NCBI GenBank assembly: GCA_902702965.1 | Contig: CACRXP010000393.1 | Coordinates: 450,840-514,839 of the forward strand | DNA: 64,000 nt | DNA from: Spirometra erinaceieuropaei | Taxonomy: Eukaryota; Platyhelminthes; Cestoda; Diphyllobothriidea; Diphyllobothriidae | Direction of reading: 5' to 3' | Shown: positions 23,222 through 33,300 of the stretch, piece by piece | Layout of the letters: each line of letters opens with the position of its first letter | How positions within the stretch are numbered: position 1 is the stretch's first letter | Translations under genes and position numbers: made by a program | The notes under the pieces: generated by a model | The model's database searches: none | What the model was told of the DNA's origin: nothing | Seen by the model: the letters and a program-made list of their open reading frames with translations, nothing else

Positions 23222-23345
23222 ATATATGCGAGTTTCGTACGGGGAAAGTCTACGGCTTGTAGTCTAGAAAGACTGAATGCAAATGTAACGGCAGGCCGTG
23301 TTCAAAATTATTCGGGAATATGAAAAGTTTTGAGAACCCAGCTAT
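23222..23345. mobile_element. Family A interior fragment
   Basis: GACTGAATGCAAATGTAACG, TTCAAAATTATTCGGGAATA and AAAAGTTTTGAGAACCCA align with interior sequence of the family A copies at 39,000-39,080, 53,255-53,330 and 9,470-9,560. No terminal arms are present. Confidence 0.55.
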
Positions 23346-23819
23346 TCCCTTTATTCGAGTTGGTGCTTGTATACATAAGTTGCAGTCCAGTTTGGCGTAC
23401 ACACCGCTTGACCCTCTGAAGGACATGCCAACAGTCCTTGTCCAAGACCTCGTTGATTCGCATTCATTTGCCTTCGCAGTGAGTGTTTCCAGACGCGCTC
23501 ACATGCATCCACTATGCGGACCTCAACTTGGACGCACGTGCGTCCACATATTCGCAGCTGACCATGCGAGACTTAAAAACACTAGCCCCTTGCGAAGGTT
23601 GCACATGCCACTTGAATACCATCCCTCGACATATTAAAATAAACCAATCGGACATCACACCCTATTGCCCCACAAAACCACAAATGCCGCTGTCACCACT
23701 GTCTCACGGAATCCTAGACAAGTCTGGACAACAGCATCCTAGCGGCCACCACCGACTGTGAGACCGACTGAGGATTCTGTACACTATACACTTCTCATTC
23801 TCATTAATTCTGCCTTTTC

Positions 23820-24175
23820 CTACAATTCGGGATTTAATCTAGTGATTGTAGATATTTGAGTACTCTTCGTTTCGTCTGTCGCTGCCGTCTGGCTGAGGAT
23901 TGATTCCACTGCTGCGATCATGTTGGCAGGTTTGGCATCGGCTGTGTTGAATGAGGCCTCATGCCGTAAAACTTGCATTTGTTCCTCCGTCAGCTCCTTT
24001 GACGACAAGTTGTGCACCATTTTGTCGTTCTTGGATGACATTGGAGCAGGCAGCTTACGAAATTTGCTCTCTAGGGCTGCTTCTCGCGTTGCTTTATTTT
24101 CGCGGGTTCGTTCGGCCAGCCTCTGCTGAAGCAGAGGTGCTGCGAGTTCATGGGCGAGGACGGCACAAAACTGCT
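23820..24175 (-). pseudogene. Penelope-like element N-terminal fragment
   Basis: An open minus-strand frame of about 110 codons carries a Lys/Glu-rich stretch (RLAERTRENKATREAALESK) followed by VHNLSSKELTEEQMQVLRHE and MIAAVESILSQT. That order (charged segment, HNLSSKxLTxEQxxVL, AAVES) is the N-terminal region seen in PLE polyproteins before the RT, as I recall from tapeworm and schistosome sequences. Similarity is lost after ATDETKST near 23,865, and a stop follows at 23,820. No RT follows on this strand. On its 5' side it abuts the Merlin fragment, which runs the opposite way, so one element probably interrupted the other or the junction is a rearrangement. Confidence 0.75.
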
Positions 24176-24180
24176 TCAGC

Positions 24181-24570
24181 AAAGGCAATGTTAGCAAGAC
24201 AAAAAGACAGTGGTGGCTGGTCGGGATGTACGACACAAGCCAACGGAAAGCACTATTTGAGCAGGTCAACGATAGAAGTTGGCCTGCTCTGCGTTCCGTG
24301 ATAACGAAGTGGGTAGCCAAGGGAAGTATAGTGGTAACGGACGAGCGGAAGTCCTATAGTCGTCTTTCCTCGGAAAGATATATTCATTTTTCCGTCAGTC
24401 ACTCAAAACACTTCAGAGACCCGACCACTGGACGTCATACCAACGCCATTGAGGCGTATTGGAGTCGTTTGAAGCGGAAGCTACAGGAAGGAGGCCCGGT
24501 TTGTGGTCGAGCTGTTTGGGCCCACATAGACGAAGTGCAATATCGTCAATGGTTTGGCATAAGCGCCATG
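24181..24570 (+). pseudogene. Merlin / ISXO2-like transposase fragment
   Basis: The open frame reads WWLVGMYDTSQRKALFEQV, then a GSIVVTDERKSYSRL block with the second catalytic Asp in TDE, HFSVSHSKHFRDPTTGRHTN, and NAIEAYWSRLKRKL with the third acidic residue (Glu). This is the distinctive DDE core of Merlin-type transposases, related to bacterial ISXO2/IS1016. The N-terminal part with the first catalytic Asp is missing, replaced by sequence matching a PLE on the other strand. The C-terminus disappears into the run of N at 24,571. No terminal inverted repeats were found, so this is a fragment, though the visible frame has no stop. Confidence 0.85.
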
Positions 24571-24735
24571 NNNNNNNNNNNNNNNNNNNNNNNNNNNNNN
24601 NNNNNNNNNNNNNNNNNNNNNNNNNNNNNNNNNNNNNNNNNNNNNNNNNNNNNNNNNNNNNNNNNNNNNNNNNNNNNNNNNNNNNNNNNNNNNNNNNNNN
24701 NNNNNNNNNNNNNNNNNNNNNNNNNNNNNNNNNNN
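24571..24735. other. Assembly gap (165 N)
   Basis: A run of 165 unknown bases directly interrupts the Merlin transposase frame. Any translation across it is meaningless, and the true gap length may differ. Confidence 1.
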
Positions 24736-24885
24736 TGCATTTATCGTGGTATTTGGCACAGAAGACATTGGAGTTCAAACACGGAAGTGATGAACATTGG
24801 GGCATCTGCTGTAGTTTTGTGTCTCAATTCTGTGCTAACTTTTGGATATGCCTATAATGGATGTATGATTTTAAAGGTTTCGACT
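24736..24885. repeat. Repeat shared with 23,050-23,215
   Basis: The block with GGGGCATCTGCTGTAGT, TGTCTCAATTCTGTGCTAAC and TTTGGATATGCC resembles the 23.1 kb block. It is broken at 24,885 by the family B transposon and seems to resume at 25,385. Confidence 0.5.
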
Positions 24886-25384
24886 TGTAGTGGACAGCCA
24901 TAATGGCTATGTCGCGCCTCTCGCTGCCGCCTGCAGCTACGTCCTGGCGACAGCCTGTTATGACACGCATGTCTGCCCAGCTTCGATTTGTCTCGTTACA
25001 ATTCCCTGTCTGCACCACGTATTCGGTCGATTCTCTCCCTGCACCACGCGAGGCTTGTCATTACCTTCGCGTGGGCTCGGAGCCAATCAACGCAACTCAT
25101 TTCGCTGACAGGTGAGACAGGCGAAAACAGTCCAGAACAATAGAGTAAATAATATGCAGCGACACTTTTTGCAGCGGCGACCTTCGGCGGCACAAGGCTG
25201 GTCGCTCCCGCGGACGCCGACTCCGAGTCGCCGGACGCATGCTTGTCCGGTTGCCAAATTTTCCCTTTACTATTCTGTACAGAATAAAGTGTCCTAGCCA
25301 AATGGCGTCCTGCTTCTAACAACTTAGGATATGGCCTGAAGCTGTGGAGTACTGACCGCACACCATCACCGCTTAGCCGCTACA
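24886..25384 (-). mobile_element. ~500 bp non-autonomous DNA transposon (family B), copy 2
   Basis: This is a full-length inverted relative (499 bp) of the element at 6,333-6,835. It starts TGTAGTGG and ends CCGCTACA, flanked by GACT on both sides (24,882-24,885 and 25,385-25,388). Shared interior blocks include the GCGCCTCTCGCT motif, CCTCGCATGGTGCAG (seen here as its complement) and a GC-rich CCGGACG region. Two independent full-length copies with defined ends and GAYT target duplications make this a genuine transposon family. No protein of its own is encoded. Confidence 0.85.
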
Positions 25385-26235
25385 GACTGCATAAATGCAT
25401 GACACAACAAGGCAGCATCAATGGGTAAATGCATATATAATGACTACATTTATGAAAATGATCTGAAACATTTATAATGTGAAAATTAACAAATGGTAGG
25501 AGGCAAATCTAACCGCACGCCGCAATGCTCACCTTTGCAATACAAACCGTAAATCAGACAGAGCAGTTAGAATAGATAGGGATACTGCCTCGTGAGCGGA
25601 GGTTAGCGGCTGACTGTGAGCACAATAACTCCACGGTAAGCAGACAAATTACGCATTTTGCAGCCTTGAAGAAACTACAGGCCACTCGGGACATACTAGT
25701 GAAATTCGGCCATAAATGTAGGCACTTAGGCTTTACTTTCTATCAGGATTCTCATCGAGATTGAGGGATCAAGGAAGCATGTCAGCACAGTTGCGTGTGA
25801 CTTATAGATGGGTTAACAAAGGTTGATTAATCATACATGAAGAATGTGGAGGTAACAGCTCTTTATGCAGATGAAATTGATGGCTAAGGATCCAACACAC
25901 TGTGACCCTGTAGAAACGTAGATGCCAGTATACATGCGAGCAAAATTGGCAGTCTGAGGTGGAAATGCCCTGAGGAGAGGTATTTCAGTCCGGTAATTTT
26001 ATCGACTGATAGGGTTTCCAAATTGCAAGTAAAATTAACGATGGGTCAAGAAGCGCTGATTAGTCGAAGTGGAGAATACGGAGTGGGCATTTATCTATGC
26101 AGGCTAATGCGGCAGATGTTGTTGCCGAAGATATGAATACCAAAATAGCCCATATAGTGTGCTAATCGGCTGGAACTGTTTATATTTGTTTGAGTCGTCG
26201 GCCAAAATTGCGTTGAGACATTGATGAAAACCTAC

Positions 26236-26297
26236 CACCGTGTGTTGGTGATCGTGTGGAAGTTGGTGGTGCATGCTCAGCCGTTGGTGCCGGTCCG

Positions 26298-26328
<31 letters not shown>

Positions 26329-26343
26329 AGTCCTGTTCGACGG
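26236..26343 (-). CDS. Thr-rich exon candidate, unit 1 (108 bp)
   Basis: On the minus strand it follows CCGAATTTCAG (acceptor) and ends at GTAGGT (donor, 26,235-26,230). It is 108 bases, 2 + 35 codons + 1, phase 1 at both ends. The reading is VEQDL, then ten Thr codons (nine ACG and one ACC), then GPAPTAEHAPPTSTRSPTHG. The Thr run is the complement of a (GTC) microsatellite of 10 units at 26,298-26,327. The same exon in unit 2 has five fewer ACG codons and stays in frame. A weak donor (GTAGGT rather than GTAAGT) and the absence of neighbouring exons limit confidence. Confidence 0.4.
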
Positions 26344-26522
26344 CTGAAATTCGGAAAATGTATAATTTCCAATAATGTGGCTGAACGGTTGGCTACTGGC
26401 CTGGAATGTGACTACGCTGCCATTTTCCAGCCTGCCCACAGTCGATAGCCCTCCTTAGACAAGATCATAACAGTGTCTGTTTCATTCACGCCCCATTGCT
26501 AATGCCTCAATATAAAGGCGGA

Positions 26523-26585
26523 CTTTCGCATGCTATTGGACACATCATACAGACCGCATTGAACTACACTCGAAACGCAATCCCT
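26523..26585 (-). CDS. Conserved Cys-containing block, unit 1
   Basis: The minus strand reads RDCVSSVVQCGLYDVSNSMR plus Lys, followed by SAFILRH and a stop. It is 180 bases upstream of the Thr-rich exon, the same spacing as in unit 2. See the diverged copy at 22.6 kb for the synonymous-change argument. Exon ends are undefined. Confidence 0.35.
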
Positions 26586-27761
26586 CCTTGACGAATAGCC
26601 CAAACATATGGTACGCGTAATTGCGTGGTGAGATCTTATCGTACCTAATGCAGAGAACATTCTTCCCTCTCTATACGAAGGTTGGATTCTTCATTGAGAA
26701 GGGAAAGACCTCTCAATGAAATGCTCCAGAGTCTAAACACCCTACCTGAGGATAGTTGCACAGTCGCATTTATTATGGATGTGTCATGAAGGCTGTTCAG
26801 TCAGTCAAATTTTACACTACTGACAGATTATGCTTAATCCGGTTGATATCCACATCCATGGCCCGTTTTATCGGATACACATGCATGCATGCGATGACGG
26901 TTAGACAGTAGTGGTCAACATTCCTGAGCCAGATTCTAGAGTGGGGTTAGTTAAATGTCCCTCCTAGTCTTCTAGTGAGTATTGGTGATTGAGCCGCCAT
27001 CTTTAGAAGCTTAAGCAGAGCGTCGTGTGGTAAATTAAGACACACTGGAAATAGCGCATCTGGCGATACGTTGCCAGTTATTGACTCGATTTCACTTACT
27101 CCATTTATGATAATGGGCCACAACATTTCTAATGTGACATTTGCAAGCCACAATGTTCGCCTTCGCAGCACAAAACCTGCAGTCGACTGAAGAGTTGGAA
27201 GGAATTGAAATGCTCTCTCGTGAGCGAAGGTTAGCGGCTGAATGTGAGCGCAATAACTCTACGGTAAGCAGACAAATTACGCATTTTGCAGCCTTGAAGA
27301 AACTACAGGCCACTCGGGACATACTAGTGAAATTCGGCCATAAATGTAGGCACTTAGGCTTTACTTTCTATCAGGATTCTCATCGAGATTGAGGGATCAA
27401 GGAAGCATGTCAGCACAGTTGCGTGTGACTTATAGATGGGTTAACAAAGGTTGATTAATCATACATGAAGAATGTGGAGGTAACAGCTCTTTATGCAGAT
27501 GAAATTGATGGCTAAGGATCCAACACACTGTGACCCTGTAGAAACGTAGATGCCAGTATGCATGCGAGCAAAATTGGCAGTCTGAGATGGAAATGCCCTG
27601 AGGAGAGGTATTTCAGTCCGGTAATTTTATCGACTGAGAGGGTTTCCAAATTGCAAGTAAAATTAACGGTGGGTCAAGAAGCGCTGATTAGTCGAAGTGG
27701 AGAATACGGAGTGGGCATTTATCTATGCAGGCTAATGCGGCAGATGTTGTTGCCGTAGATA

Positions 27762-28758
27762 AAGTGCGTGACCTATCTCATGAAATGTTGGCTGAAATTC
27801 TGAAATGCGTTTTCGATTAGAAAGGATTACTTGGTCGCCGTTGTAATACTGATTATCTCGTGGCATACTATTATAACATTTCGGACGCGGCAGGATGTCG
27901 ACTTTTAAGTGCATTTTTTTTTCGATCTCCTGTAAAAAGGTTGCTCGGTAAAAAATGACTACTTAAATGGCGTGCATTTTTCTCATTGATTTTCGATGGT
28001 CTATGAAATTCAAATATATTTTATAGAAACCGTAAATAAAAATATGCTTTCTTTTAAGCAATCAATAGCGAATTACGTCTTCTTAATATTTTATACATAA
28101 GGAAGGAGCATAATTAAGTTTTAAAAGAGTTGTCTAATTTCCGAATAATTTGGAGACTGTTCATTTGTTGTATTAGCGCTTAGGGATTTCACTCTAAAAG
28201 TTGCATGCATTCCGCGTTAAGAAAATCACATATTTTTCTATGCCATTAAAGAGATATCATACAGAGTCCATAAAATTTTGCAATGGATGCGGACCATGTT
28301 GTACATTTCATGAGGAGCAGTGGTAAACGGCCAGGTACGACGCTATGTGAATGGACATTTCGCGGACTTAAAAAGTCTTATGTTTAGAAACTTTTTTAAC
28401 ACCCAATGATATTCCTTCCTTAAGTATAAAATATAAAGAAGACGTGATTCTCTACTGATTGCCCAAAAGAAAGCTTATTTTTGTTTATGGTTTCTATAAA
28501 ATAATTTGGAATTTCCACGACCATCAAAAATCACTGGGAAAAAATGCATGCTAATTAAGTAGTCATTTTTTACCGAGCACCCTTTTTACAGGCGATTGAA
28601 AAGAAATGCATTTAAAAGTCGACATTCTGCCGAGTCCGAAATATTATAATACTATGCCACAAGATAATCCGTATTACAAGGGCGACCAAGTAATCCTTCC
28701 TAATCGGAAACGCAGTTCAGAATTTCAGCCAACATTTTATGAGATGGGTCACTCACTG
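27762..28758. mobile_element. Complete foldback/mariner-like element (family A), 997 bp
   Basis: Long inverted arms of about 350 bases (27,762-28,120 and 28,400-28,758) surround a ~280 base core. Ends read AAGTGCGTGACC and, inverted, CAGTGAGTGACC, followed in both arms by ATCTCAT. TA lies on both sides (27,760-27,761 and 28,759-28,760). The matching place in tandem unit 1 (26,132-26,133) is uninterrupted with a single TA, so the boundaries and the TA target duplication are directly visible. TA duplication and CAGT ends are typical of Tc1/mariner. It encodes no transposase; a minus-strand and a plus-strand open frame in the two arms are mirror images of the inverted repeat. Confidence 0.85.
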
Positions 28759-28862
28759 TATGAATACCCAAATAGCACATCTAGTGTGTTAATTGGCTGG
28801 AACTGTTTATATTAGTTTGAGTCGTCGGCCAAAATTGCGTTTAGACATTGATGAAAACCTAC

Positions 28863-28955
28863 CACCGTGTGTTGGTGATCGTGTGGAAGTTGGTGGTGCA
28901 TGCTCAGCCGTTGGTGCCGGTCCGGTCGTCGTCGTCGTCAAGTCCTGTTCGTCGG
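28863..28955 (-). CDS. Thr-rich exon candidate, unit 2 (93 bp)
   Basis: Same acceptor (CCGAATTTCAG) and donor (GTAGGT) as unit 1. It is 93 bases, 2 + 30 codons + 1, phase 1 at both ends. The reading starts DEQDL, has a shorter Thr run and the same GPAPTAEHAPPTSTRSPTHG tail. The (GTC) run on the plus strand has five units (28,925-28,939) instead of ten. The 15-base difference is exactly five codons. Confidence 0.4.
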
Positions 28956-29134
28956 CTGAAATTCGGAAAATGTATAATTTCCAATAATGTGGCTGAACAG
29001 TTGGCTACTGGCCTGGAATGTGACTACGCTGCCATTTTCCAGCCTACCCACAGTCGATCGCCTTTCTTAAACACGATAATAACAGTAGCTGTTTCACTCA
29101 CGCCCTATTATTTATGCCTCAGTATTTAGGCGGT

Positions 29135-29197
29135 CTTTCGCATGCCAATTGACACATCATACAGACCACGTTTAAGTAAACCGGAAACACAATCCCT
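29135..29197 (-). CDS. Conserved Cys-containing block, unit 2
   Basis: The minus strand reads RDCVSGLLKRGLYDVSIGMR plus Lys, then TA and a stop. One Cys seen in the other copies is replaced by Arg. The position relative to the Thr-rich exon is the same as in unit 1. Confidence 0.3.
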
Positions 29198-30320
29198 GCC
29201 GGACGCATAGCTCAAACCTATCGTTCGTGGATTTCCGTAGTGATATCTTCTCGTGCCTAATGTAGAGAATATTCTTTTCTCTCTATGCAAAGATCGAATA
29301 ATTCCTCATGGAATGAAACACTTCTCGATTAAATGCTTCACAGTCTAAACGCCCTACCTGAGGAAAGTTGAAAAGGCAAGTGCATTGGCTGTTCGATTTA
29401 CCCTCAAGAGTGAATTTGCTAACCATGATTTAGCTTTGGCGAATATGAGAAATATCCTGACGCTCTTAACATTGGTGTGTCATGAAGGCTGTTCAGTCAG
29501 TCAAATTTTACACTACTGACAGATTATGCTTAACCAGGTTGATTTCCACAGCCATGGCCCGTTTTATCGGATACACATGCATGCCTGCGATGACGGTTAG
29601 ACAGTAGTGGTCAACATTCCTGAGCCAGATTCTAGAGTGGGGTTAGTTAAATGTCCCTCCTAGTCTTCCAGTGAGTATTGGTGATTGAGCCGCCATCATT
29701 AGATACAGAAGCAGAGCGTTGTGTGGTAAATTAAGTCACATTGGAAATAGCGCATCAGGCGGTACGTTGCCAGTTATTGACTCGATTTCACTTACTCCAT
29801 TTATGACAATGGGCTACAACATTTCTAATGTGACATTTGCACGCCACAATGTTCACCTTCGCAACACAAATTATACAGCTGACTGAAGAGTTGGAAGGAC
29901 TAGAAATGCTGTCTGGTGAGCGGAGGTGGGGAGTTAGAATGAGCAGAAATGCTGCCTCGTGAGCTGAGGTTAGCGGCTGAATGTGTGAACAATAACTCTA
30001 CGGTAAGCAGACAAATTGCTCATTTTGCAGCTTTGAAGAAACTACAGGCCACTTGGGACATACTAGTGAAATTCGGCCATAAATGTAGACACTTAGGCTT
30101 TACTTACTATCAGGATTCTCATCCAAATTGAGGGATCAAGGAAGCATGTGAGCACAGTTGCGTGTGACTTATAGATGGGTTAACAAAGGTTGATTAATCA
30201 TGCATGAAGAATGTGGAGGTAACAGCTCTTTATGCAGGTGGAAGAGCATTTGGAAGGAATAGAAATGCTGCCTCGTGTGCGGAGGTTCGCGGCTGAATGT
30301 GTGCACAATGACCGTATGGT

Positions 30321-33300
30321 TATATTTCATTATTTAATATAATTCAGCCCGAGAGATTCTGTTTCGGACGCTTGAATGATTAGATCCAAGCTGTCCTATG
30401 TTATTTCTTTAGATTGCGATCTACATTGGCAACAGTTTTTTTTAACGCACCGCCTTACCATTTAAAAAAAAATCAGACTATTTTTGTCATAATTAATTGC
30501 AGTGTACAATTAATTGGGGTACAATTTAAAAATCTGCCTCCATCACGTACGAAACACCGGCAAGTATACAATAACTAAACAGCACTCCTAATACGTAAAC
30601 ATAAGCAACAACAGAGACATGGTTATACTTGCAAAATAGCGCATGGGAATTAGCAATGAGGCTTCACTTACATTTACCATCATCATAGTCATCCTCTAAA
30701 AGGGGAATTCGATGATGTGCATGGACCTAATCGTGTGACATAAAGCATATATGGGACAAACAAATACTTATTTTTGAGAATTCGAATTTCGCATCTGTCT
30801 ACGAAGAAAAGAAGTGTTGGCATCCATCAATGAATGCAAATGCAACGACTCATTTTGCCCCAAATTGCGACCTTTTGTGTGCAATTAAAATTGCCAATGT
30901 CGGGAGACATGCTCAGAATGGGCATTTTGACCTTCCCAGTAATAAATTACTGAAGAGACTGGCATTTTTATCGACTAGCATAGGTGAAACTTTTAAAACA
31001 CATTCATCTTTTTCTTCTAAAAACGGGAGTTAAGAAGGCACATACATGCAGTTGACTGATAGATAAGCATGGATGTGGTAATTAAATGCAAATGACTTGA
31101 ACGCAGAGAGTACGAATTCGGGATCTTTTTAAGCAGACGTATCCGATGACCATTGTCTCCATATTAATCACATCCTAGGCATTGACGTGCACGAAATAAA
31201 GGCTGAGCGCTTCGTGTGGCATTCAAAGAATGGGGTAGGCCTTCCTCGGATACTTGAACGGTCCTTTGGTCAATTGGGATTGCCGCGCATCTCAAAGTGT
31301 TTATGGTCCAAGTAAATGCACTCCCCGTGCCACTCTTCTCCGCGTAAATGTTTGCAGCATCGGCTATGCCAGGATCAGTAGATCATGGCCCTCGCAGCCT
31401 GGTATGTGCTGGCAGTTTTATAGCATTTCAGTCCCTGCCGCTGGGTACACAGGTCGTGTGCATGGCTGCCTAGTCATCCTCGAGTCCTTCAGACTCGCAT
31501 AGCTTTTGCCGTTGTTCGTTAACATCCCGGGCTATTGATGTGTGGACCAGGGGGTGTTGAGTGGTACACCTAGGTAAGGACTCGGCAGTGTCATTCAAGT
31601 GCGCTTTCCCTTTTCGATGTGGTAGATGCTGCGCAAGTCTACTGCCACTTTGTCTGCCACAGTGCCTGCCTCACCATGCTGTGGAGCACATGGCGAAAAT
31701 CGTTGGTCACGACGTCGAAATGCCATGTGTGTGGTGTGTGCAAGGGTGTCTACTTGTGAGCCCACGTGTAGGTCATTCACTTAATTGCCTGCTGCTGTTG
31801 ACTACGCCTTGCCCATATTAGCTGACATTCAACTCTAACATACGGGTTCCCGAAGCTGGACTCAGGTCAGTGGCCAAACATCGGTAACCGCCTCGACCGA
31901 CCGACTAAAACAGGCGAGGCTATCCGTCGCACCTCTTCCTTACCCTCCGCCCCTCACCCTCCATACGCCCTCTCTCTCCCCCAAGGGTCAAAATTCCTAC
32001 AGGGAGGTCAACATGCAATCCTGTAGTCGATGCAGACCAGGAGGCGACCTGACAGGGACCAAACACGAAGGCATCTAGCAGTCGAGGTGTGCACATAACG
32101 CGTGAAGTGTACACACAGATGCCTATCACGCAACTGCGGGTCGAACAGGACCGTTAGGGCGTGTGTAAAGGGCTTTAGATGGGAAGGATGAATGAGTGCG
32201 ATCTAGTGTGACATCATAGGTTGTCCAGGTGTGAGCACTTTCATCACAACTCGCGAGTCATATCCCACCGCATGAGTAGGCGTGCAGAAGCCAGCTGTCG
32301 ATGCAGCGGAAGATGTGTGCTGGGCATTAGTTGGAGGTGTGGGCGTTTTATGGGGATAGGCTGCCTGAAAGTACCTAATTCACTCGCAGAAGATATTTAT
32401 ATGCGGATGGCAGGCGTTAGTGAACCTCGAATACAGTCTACCATGATGAACCCGACTTCTTGTCATCTTTTCGCGAAAGGAGTAAAAAGAAGACAGTATG
32501 GTACACAAAACCGTCAGATGTAACAACTTTTTTGGTCTTTCCAAGAAGTTGCAAAAGGACTTTAAATAAGTCATAACTTACCAGGCAGTTGAAAACCTAA
32601 AAACAGAAGTACCGATATATATATATATAAGCGGGATTGCCCAGTGGCTGCACTCTGCAATTATTTAAAATGTTTTGCTCACACCCAGATACTTAATGCG
32701 CATATTACATTTATCTATGCATATTAAAAAGTTACTTCACACACCGCAGTCCCAAGGACTAAAATCCAACTTAACAGAAAGCTCATGCTGAGAATGCTCG
32801 TGCGTTCTCAGTTATAAGCGCCACTTTATGTCGGTATTTTTGGCGGATAATACAGTTGTCACTTGTTAGAGTTAGAAATGTTAAACATCAAACACTGCGT
32901 GTCCGTTTGTTGGATTAAACGAATATCAACACAAGTCGTCTGCGATGAGACATGTGCGATGCATTAGGCTAGCTTATTCGGAGTGCAAATGCTCAGAACA
33001 GTGAATACTACGTGAAACATGGAGTGTAACAATTGTGAACACCATGGGTCCCTCGGCCGTGTCGCGTGATCGGTAAATACTTTCCACAAAATGCCTGCAG
33101 AGTGTGATATAGTAAATGATTAATTCCTAGGATAACTCATTCGCTTAGAGTTGTTATTCTAAGGGAATATATGGTCAACGTGATTGCGCGATTACAAAAG
33201 CAGCGTGAGCAGAATTCCTCGGAGAATGAATAATCGAATGTGAACATATCTACCCGACAAATACAATCACAACAGTGATCGGTACATGCGTGTTTTATTT

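Larger units (their letters stand above)
25490..30320. repeat. Tandem array of ~1.65-1.7 kb units
   Basis: Unit 1 runs from about 25,490 and unit 2 from about 27,130. Unit 3, partial, runs from about 29,835, and a short fourth start lies at about 30,238. Without the 997 bp transposon in unit 2, unit lengths are about 1.64 and 1.7 kb. Blocks such as 25,660-26,130 versus 27,280-27,750 and 26,780-27,130 versus 29,475-29,835 are over 95 % identical by eye, so the duplication is recent. An older unit is recognisable at 22,290-23,030. On the minus strand each unit holds the Thr-rich exon candidate and the Cys-containing block. Confidence 0.85.

Noticed and set aside
24413..24903. Several long frames crossing 24,571-24,735
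   Set aside because: They exist only because the run of N has no stops. Only the Merlin frame before the gap is supported.
27732..28815. Two similar peptides on opposite strands starting MHLKVDILP, a possible gene pair
   Set aside because: They are the two arms of the inverted-repeat transposon read outward, and mirror images of each other by construction.
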